NCBI GenBank assembly: GCA_916048095.2
Contig: OU696579.1
Location: forward strand, 8,602,663 to 8,666,662
Direction of reading: 5' to 3'
Length of the DNA: 64,000 nt
Origin: Sacculina carcini
Taxonomy: Eukaryota > Arthropoda > Thecostraca > Sacculinidae
Under the pieces are notes generated by a model that was not told where the DNA came from, searched no databases, and worked only from the letters and a program-made list of their open reading frames with translations. Below are positions 62,772-64,000 of the stretch, in pieces. The position numbers were made by a program, and so were the translations under genes. Position 1 is the first letter of the stretch. Every line of letters starts with the position of its first letter.

Positions 62772-63998
62772 CTAACACAGCACTGACTTCTCACTAATAA
62801 TATCAGCCTTCTCACTAACACTATCAGCCCTCTCACTATCATCCTTCTCACTAACACTATCATCCTTCTCACTAACACTATCAGCCTTCTCACTAACACT
62901 ATCAGCCTTCTCACCATCAGCCTTCTCACTAACACTATCAGCCTTCTCACTAACACTATCAGCCTTCTCACTAACACTATCAGCCTTCTCACTAACACTA
63001 TCAGCCTTCTCACTAACACTATCAGCCTTCTCACTAACACTATCAGCCCTCTCACTATCAGCCTTCTCACTAACACTATCAGCCTTCTCACTAACACTAT
63101 CAGCCTTCTCACTAACACTATCAGCCTTCTCACTAACACTATCTTCCTTCTCACTAACACTATCAGCCTTCTCACTAACACTATCATCCTTCTCACTGAC
63201 ACCATCAGCCTTCTCACTAACACTATCAGCCTTCTCACTAACACTATCATCCTTCTCACTAACACTATCAGCCTTCTCACTAACACTATCAGCCCTCTCA
63301 CTAACACTATCAGCCTTCTCACTAACACTATCAGCCTTCTCACTAACACTATCATCCTTCTCACTAACACCATCAGCCTTCTCACTAACACTATCAGCCT
63401 TCTCACTAACACTATCATCCTTCTCACTAACACTATCAGCCTTCTCACTAACACTATCAGCCTTCTCACTAACACTATCAGCCCTCTCACTAACACTATC
63501 AGCCTTCTCACTAACACTATCAGCCTTCTCACTAACACTATCAGCCTTCTCACTAACACTATCAGCCCTCTCACTAACACTATCAGCCTTCTCACTAACA
63601 CTATCAGCCTTCTCACTAACACTATCAGCCTTCTTACTAACACTATCAGCCTTCTCACTAACACTATCTTCCTTCTCACTAACACTATCTTCCTTCTCAC
63701 TCTCTACATCATCAGTGTCCTCACCAATGTGCGAATTTTCTTCTTCATTAGTTTCACCTTCACGTTGTGTTTCATCGATTTCTTCATTAATCTCGGATAC
63801 ACCATGGTCCTCTGCTTCTTGCTGTTGTTCTCTCTGATCAGAGGTTTCTTCATCATGACACGAAATATCCGGTTCATTCTGGACGTGAGGCGTGTGTTCG
63901 TCGAGTTTTCTTTCACCAGCAGTCTCTGATGAACCAATATCGATGGTGCCAACGTGCCGGTCATTGACCTCTTCCTGATCCACCTCTTCCTCTTCCAT
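62772..63998 (-). CDS. Acidic heptad-repeat protein, 5' end possibly outside window
   Basis: A 408-residue open frame from an ATG two bases inside the window edge, so the true start may lie beyond it. Residues 1-105 are strongly acidic and non-repetitive (EEEEVDQEEV, SHDEET-like Glu/Asp/Gln-rich segments). About 40 copies of the seven-residue unit SVSEKAD follow, then the short end DIISEKSVLC. Variants stay charged (SEKDD, SERAD, SEKED, SKKAD), and every indel, including the short units DSERAD and DGEKAD, is a multiple of three, which suggests the frame is under selection. Val and Ala recur with 4-3 spacing, compatible with a long coiled coil or amphipathic helix, though Glu-Lys-rich disorder is also possible. 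A poly(A) signal follows at the right place. No signal peptide is visible in what is present. I do not recognise the family. Confidence 0.65.
   Translation of the reverse strand: MEEEEVDQEEVNDRHVGTIDIGSSETAGERKLDEHTPHVQNEPDISCHDEETSDQREQQQEAEDHGVSEINEEIDETQREGETNEEENSHIGEDTDDVESEKEDSVSEKEDSVSEKADSVSKKADSVSEKADSVSEKADSVSERADSVSEKADSVSEKADSVSEKADSVSERADSVSEKADSVSEKADSVSEKDDSVSEKADSVSEKADGVSEKDDSVSEKADSVSEKADSVSERADSVSEKADSVSEKDDSVSEKADSVSEKADGVSEKDDSVSEKADSVSEKEDSVSEKADSVSEKADSVSEKADSVSEKADSERADSVSEKADSVSEKADSVSEKADSVSEKADSVSEKADSVSEKADGEKADSVSEKADSVSEKDDSVSEKDDSERADSVSEKADIISEKSVLC
62783..63715. repeat. 21-bp minisatellite (coding), about 42 units
   Basis: AGTGTTAGTGAGAAGGCTGAT-type units on the minus strand, forming the heptad region of the overlapping gene. 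Unit-to-unit identity is very high, so the array is probably polymorphic in length. Confidence 0.95.
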
Positions 63999-64000
63999 AT

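Noticed and set aside
62750-63700. Second minus frame of about 316 codons with a VRRLIVL repeat
   Set aside because: Shadow frame of the SVSEKAD coding array; it lacks the unique acidic N-terminal region and the matching end.

Overview
This window looks like nuclear DNA of an invertebrate animal, probably a lophotrochozoan-grade bilaterian; the exact group cannot be fixed from the sequence. Reasons: spliced genes for a GRB7/10/14 adapter, a REEP1-4 protein, 3-ketodihydrosphingosine reductase and a PRC1-type SAM protein; an astacin protease with a ShK domain; a very dense load of CA/TG, TA and longer tandem repeats; many short hAT-like elements with 8-bp target duplications; a tRNA-headed SINE family; and a decayed LINE. 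No prokaryotic or viral gene organisation was seen.

Layout. 1-4.3 kb: tandem repeats, a hAT-like MITE and AT-rich DNA. 4.5-14.9 kb: a cluster of small intronless secreted-protein genes. Three encode paralogous Cys-rich peptides (5769-5987 +, 12205-12456 -, 12851-13096 +) that share a cysteine framework, a C-terminal Asn-rich motif (NNN-[VT]-N) and a TTGACA...GCA-TATA promoter. Next to them is a single-exon astacin/ShK protease (13467-14702 -), and a possible further secreted gene lies at 4600-4930 (-). This cluster is the best candidate for something undescribed. 15-25 kb: mostly mobile elements and satellites, with a LINE relic at 16.8-17.3 kb, a SINE, and paired DR1 nuclear-receptor motifs at 21.9-22.0 kb. 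25.3-32.2 kb (-): a SAM-domain gene of the SAMD7/SAMD11/PHC type, with one exon edge inside a MITE and a strong hairpin array in its 3' UTR. 32.5-45.4 kb: gene-poor and packed with micro- and minisatellites; only two weak candidate exons. 45.8-46.8 kb (-): intronless KDSR. 48.4-49.8 kb (-): two-exon REEP. 52.1-61.2 kb (-): an 11-coding-exon GRB7/10/14 adapter (RA-PH-BPS-SH2), whose exon phases all agree and give a 632-aa protein. 62.8-64.0 kb (-): an acidic protein made of about 40 seven-residue repeats, running to the window edge.

The housekeeping and signalling genes (KDSR for sphingolipid synthesis, REEP for ER shaping, GRB for receptor tyrosine kinase signalling, SAM for chromatin) have no evident functional link. 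The 5-15 kb cluster does look like a functional neighbourhood: small secreted disulfide-rich peptides with matching promoters, beside a secreted metalloprotease. Defence, venom, mucus or reproductive roles all fit, and none can be chosen from sequence alone.
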